Positions 61,371 to 64,000 of a stretch of DNA of 64,000 nt are shown here, in pieces. The stretch is from SAR202-VII-2 sp965263165 (GTDB lineage: Bacteria > Chloroflexota > Dehalococcoidia > Lucifugimonadales > SAR202-VII-2), in NCBI GenBank assembly GCA_965263165.1, contig OZ253584.1, forward strand, positions 496,001 to 560,000. The letters are read 5' to 3'. A program made the position numbers and the translations under genes. Position 1 is the first letter of the stretch. Every line of letters starts with the position of its first letter. The notes below the pieces were generated by a model. That model ran no database searches. It saw only the letters and a list, made by a program, of their open reading frames with translations, and had not been told where the DNA came from.

Positions 61371-63098
61371 TCACCGCCGCATCTCCAGTCGCAGCAGCTC
61401 GGTGCCCTCCACGTCCAAGGTCATATCGTCGCGCAGCGCGACGCCGTAGGCTCTTCGCGCCATCTCAACCGAGATGTAGCCTCTGACGGCGTCCCTCGCC
61501 ACCCGCTCAGGGGGGCGGTCCAGGGGATTCCCAAGGCCGCCGCCGCCGGGGCTCTTGATGATGACGCGGTCGCCTCTGGCGACCGGCACGCCGACCTCCT
61601 TGCCCATCGGCGGCGTCACCACGTTCCCCGACAACCGGAACTCGATGGACGAGACGCCCCCAGGCTCGCCGCCCAGGGCACCGCATGCCCCCTGCTTCTG
61701 GGAGTCCAGCATCACCGTAGCCCTGGTGTCGTCCCCCACGAACTCCATGTCGATCTCCGTGCCGGGGCCGCCTGAATGAGCGCCCGGGCCGCCGGTATCC
61801 TGGCGGATCCCGTAGTGCAGGTACCTCACCGGGTAGCGTTGCTCCATCACCTCGAGCGACGGCATACGGGCGGCGCCAACGCTGATGGCCCCATTGATGA
61901 GGCCGTCCGAGACCTGGCTGCCGCCATAGCCTCCCCCCTCCAGGACCACGAGCCCGGCCGTAAACTTTCCCGTCGAGGGATGCTTACCCGCCGTCAGCAC
62001 GGCGGGCAGCGTCGTGAAGGGCTGGCCCACAGCCCGGTCGGGCCCTGCTTGCCCTAGGGCAAGCAGGGCGGCGGCGGCAACGCTGAGGGACGCCTCCAGG
62101 TAGAAGCCCTGCCCAGCGCCGGGCGGAGCGCTGACAACGGTGTTCTCGGGCAGCACAAAGCTCAAGGGGCGGAAGCAGCCTGCGTTCAGGGGCACGTCGG
62201 GGTACATGTGTTTCAGGGCGATGAAGCAGGCCGCCATCGTTGTGGGCGGCGAGGCGTTGAAAGGGCCTCGGCAGGCTGCCGAGGTGCCGGTGAAGTCGAA
62301 GGTCAGGGAGTCGCCCGCAACCACAATCTCCAGGGCGACCTCCATTGTTCGGTCCTCTATCCCATCGTTGTCCATCAGAGCGTTGGCGGCGTACCGTCCA
62401 TCTGGCATCTCATCAATGTACGACCGCATCTGGCGCTCAGAGCGTTCAGCCAGCTCCTCGATGGCATCCCTGAAAGTGTCGAACCCGTAGCGGTCGATGA
62501 GCTCCAGGATGCGCGTCTCGCCGGCTTGCAGGCACCCGAACATGGTGAAGAAGTCGCCGCGGTTCTCCATCGGCAGCCGCGTGTTGGAGACGATGATGTC
62601 GAGGGCCGCCTCATTGAGCCGGCCTTTCTCGTAGATCTTCACCGGCGGCACGATGATGCCTTCCTGGTAGATCTCCGTGGCCCGCGGGTTATAGCTCGCG
62701 GCAACCGACCCGCCCACGTCCAGCCAGTGGGCCACGTTGCCCAGCAGGCAGGCCAGAGAGCCGTCGTGGAAGACCGGCTTGAGGAGCTTGATGTCGTTGA
62801 GGTGGGTGCCGGTCGCGTGGGGGTCGTTGATCAGGAAGACGTCGCCCGGGAACATGCCGTCGGCCTTGGCCTTGGCCAACACAGCCCTGGCGGCGTACTG
62901 CATGGTCACGGCGAAATTGGGAAGCCCACTGACCCCCATGGCAACGATGTCCCCGGTTTCGGCGTGGTATACGCCGCTGGCGCGGTCGTGAGCCTCGGAG
63001 ATGATGGGTGAGAAAGCGCCCTGGACCAAGAGCATGTCCATCTCGTCGGTCAGGCGCTCCAGCTTGCCTCGCGTGACGGCCAACGTTATGGGGTCCAT
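61371..63098 (-). CDS. hyuB: Hydantoinase B/oxoprolinase family protein
   Basis: This 575-residue protein, from ATG 63098, overlaps the hyuA stop by one base (TGATG). It has ARGKLERLTDEMDMLL-like start, SEAHDRASGVYHAETGDIVA, LINDPHATGTHLNDIKLLKP, GNVAHWLDVGG, TFDFTGTSAACRGPFNASPP, and GGPGAHSGGPGTEIDMEFVG near the C-terminus. With HyuA it forms ATP-dependent hydantoinase, oxoprolinase or acetophenone-carboxylase-like complexes. Confidence 0.92.
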   Translation of the reverse strand: MDPITLAVTRGKLERLTDEMDMLLVQGAFSPIISEAHDRASGVYHAETGDIVAMGVSGLPNFAVTMQYAARAVLAKAKADGMFPGDVFLINDPHATGTHLNDIKLLKPVFHDGSLACLLGNVAHWLDVGGSVAASYNPRATEIYQEGIIVPPVKIYEKGRLNEAALDIIVSNTRLPMENRGDFFTMFGCLQAGETRILELIDRYGFDTFRDAIEELAERSERQMRSYIDEMPDGRYAANALMDNDGIEDRTMEVALEIVVAGDSLTFDFTGTSAACRGPFNASPPTTMAACFIALKHMYPDVPLNAGCFRPLSFVLPENTVVSAPPGAGQGFYLEASLSVAAAALLALGQAGPDRAVGQPFTTLPAVLTAGKHPSTGKFTAGLVVLEGGGYGGSQVSDGLINGAISVGAARMPSLEVMEQRYPVRYLHYGIRQDTGGPGAHSGGPGTEIDMEFVGDDTRATVMLDSQKQGACGALGGEPGGVSSIEFRLSGNVVTPPMGKEVGVPVARGDRVIIKSPGGGGLGNPLDRPPERVARDAVRGYISVEMARRAYGVALRDDMTLDVEGTELLRLEMRR

Positions 63099-64000
63099 CA
63101 GCCCACCTCGAGAATCAGGTTCCCCGCTTCGTCCACGGTCGCTGTCGAGCCGGGCTCCACCAGCGTGGTGGAGTCGTCCTGCTCCACCACCGCCGGACCC
63201 TCGAACCGGAAGCCGAGGGGCAATGCCGCCCGCGAGTACGTCGGACACTCCACCTCGACACCGCCAACATACACCCTGCGTAGCTGGAACGGAACCGTAT
63301 TTTCGCCGGCATCCGGCGATCGAGCGGCGCCCACCCGGTGCACCGAGGGCTTCTCGCGCACGCCCACCACCGCCGTTCGAAGATTGAGCAGGCTCACTGG
63401 GTAGTCCAGCAGGTAGCCATACGTCCCCTGGTACACCCGCTCAAAGGCCTCTATGAGTTCCTCGCGGGAGGGCGTTGGCGAGGGCAATGGCGCGCGGACA
63501 GTATGGATCTGGCCCTCATAGCCCATACTCGCTTCATGGGTGGCCCTAACCTCTTCCACTCTGACCCTTTCCGAGGCCAGCAACGCCTCGCCTTCCTTTC
63601 GCTGGCGTTCCAGGACGGCGGCGATCTCGGCCATGTCCATCCCTTCCACCAGGCCGCTGACCGTCTGCACGAAGTCATGGCGCACGTCGGCCATGACGCA
63701 GCCCAAGGCTGACGTGACGCCGGGATAGTAGGGCGCCAGCACTATGGGGATGCCCAGCTCCCGCGCCAGCGCCGTCGCGTGCAGCGGCCCGGCCCCGCCA
63801 AAGGCCACAAGCACAAAGTCCCTGGGGTCGTAGCCCCTTTCCACAGAGATAACCCTGATAGCCGAGGCCATGTTGCTGTTCACCACTTCCACAATGGCGT
63901 TCGCGGCTTCATGGACAGACATGCCAAGAGGCTCCCCTACCCTCTCTTGCACGGCCTTTGCGGCAAGCTCCGCGTCCAACCTGATGCCCGCCTCTCCGCC
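63098..64000 (-). CDS. hyuA: Hydantoinase A/N-methylhydantoinase family protein (partial)
   Basis: The frame is open to the window end, giving the C-terminal ~300 residues. It shows GGEAGIRLDAELAAKAVQE, VISVERGYDPRDFVLVAFGG (ASKHA-fold), HATALARELGIP, YPGVTSALGCVMADVRHDFV, and FRFEGPAVVEQDDSTTLVEP. These are HyuA signatures. The N-terminus lies beyond 64000. Confidence 0.9.
   Translation of the reverse strand, partial: GGEAGIRLDAELAAKAVQERVGEPLGMSVHEAANAIVEVVNSNMASAIRVISVERGYDPRDFVLVAFGGAGPLHATALARELGIPIVLAPYYPGVTSALGCVMADVRHDFVQTVSGLVEGMDMAEIAAVLERQRKEGEALLASERVRVEEVRATHEASMGYEGQIHTVRAPLPSPTPSREELIEAFERVYQGTYGYLLDYPVSLLNLRTAVVGVREKPSVHRVGAARSPDAGENTVPFQLRRVYVGGVEVECPTYSRAALPLGFRFEGPAVVEQDDSTTLVEPGSTATVDEAGNLILEVG

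Overview
The window is about 60% GC, gene-dense bacterial DNA. Its gene content points to Chloroflexota, probably a SAR202-like or related Dehalococcoidia lineage. The evidence is many paralogous amidohydrolases and amidases, a flavin-dependent (LLM) oxidoreductase, a Rieske oxygenase, HyuA/HyuB, a Liv-type transporter and an orphan carboxyltransferase. This placement is inferred from gene content; there is no rRNA or other taxonomic marker beyond trpS.

Region 1 (1-10.9 kb) is a defence-type island. A leftward operon with overlapping genes runs: a 1344-residue adenine-specific methylase with an NPPW motif, a DUF5131 three-Cys protein, its partner TcmP, and a PLD-SNF2 helicase cut by the window start. 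Facing away from it is an AbiEi/AbiEii pair coupled by an ATGA overlap. A perfect 27-bp inverted repeat lies inside the methylase gene.

Region 2 (10.9-25.6 kb) is mosaic accessory DNA. It holds a decapitated response-regulator gene, a lipoprotein/LRR-lipoprotein pair, a frameshifted and an intact replication-relaxation-type gene, a membrane-anchored HTH protein, a large protein with a PD-(D/E)XK-like C-terminus, an RHH/PIN toxin-antitoxin pair, two adjacent nuclease-like genes (one rich in zinc-finger cysteines) and a large serine recombinase. A 1.3-kb non-coding stretch follows with duplicated 154-bp units and a 33-bp minisatellite. The region closes on the amputated N-terminus of an LLM monooxygenase gene.

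Region 3 (25.6-41 kb) is catabolic and housekeeping: a two-domain VOC protein, an epimerase, divergent amidohydrolases, a carboxyltransferase-like protein, a flavoprotein, a 36-residue His/Cys-rich peptide gene beside a CDF metal exporter with a His-rich (frameshifted) N-terminus, a Yip1-like protein, a membrane-linked EEP phosphatase/nuclease, a sulfatase-fold enzyme with Thr at the formylglycine position, and a decayed IS5-family element.

Region 4 (41-51.7 kb) is one leftward amide-utilisation cluster: Liv-type binding lipoprotein, four tandem amidase-signature paralogues (two of them homogenised over about 680 bp), LivH, LivM and an isochorismatase-like hydrolase. No LivG/LivF ATPase gene is present.

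Region 5 (52.4-64 kb) carries a VOC protein, trpS, a TfoX-N protein, an inositol-monophosphatase-family enzyme, a 4,5-dihydroxyphthalate-decarboxylase/NMT1-like protein, an LLM oxidoreductase, a second amidohydrolase, a ferritin-like protein, a Rieske oxygenase and hyuB/hyuA (hyuA cut by the window end). Together these suggest uptake and oxidative or hydrolytic breakdown of aromatic and amide compounds.
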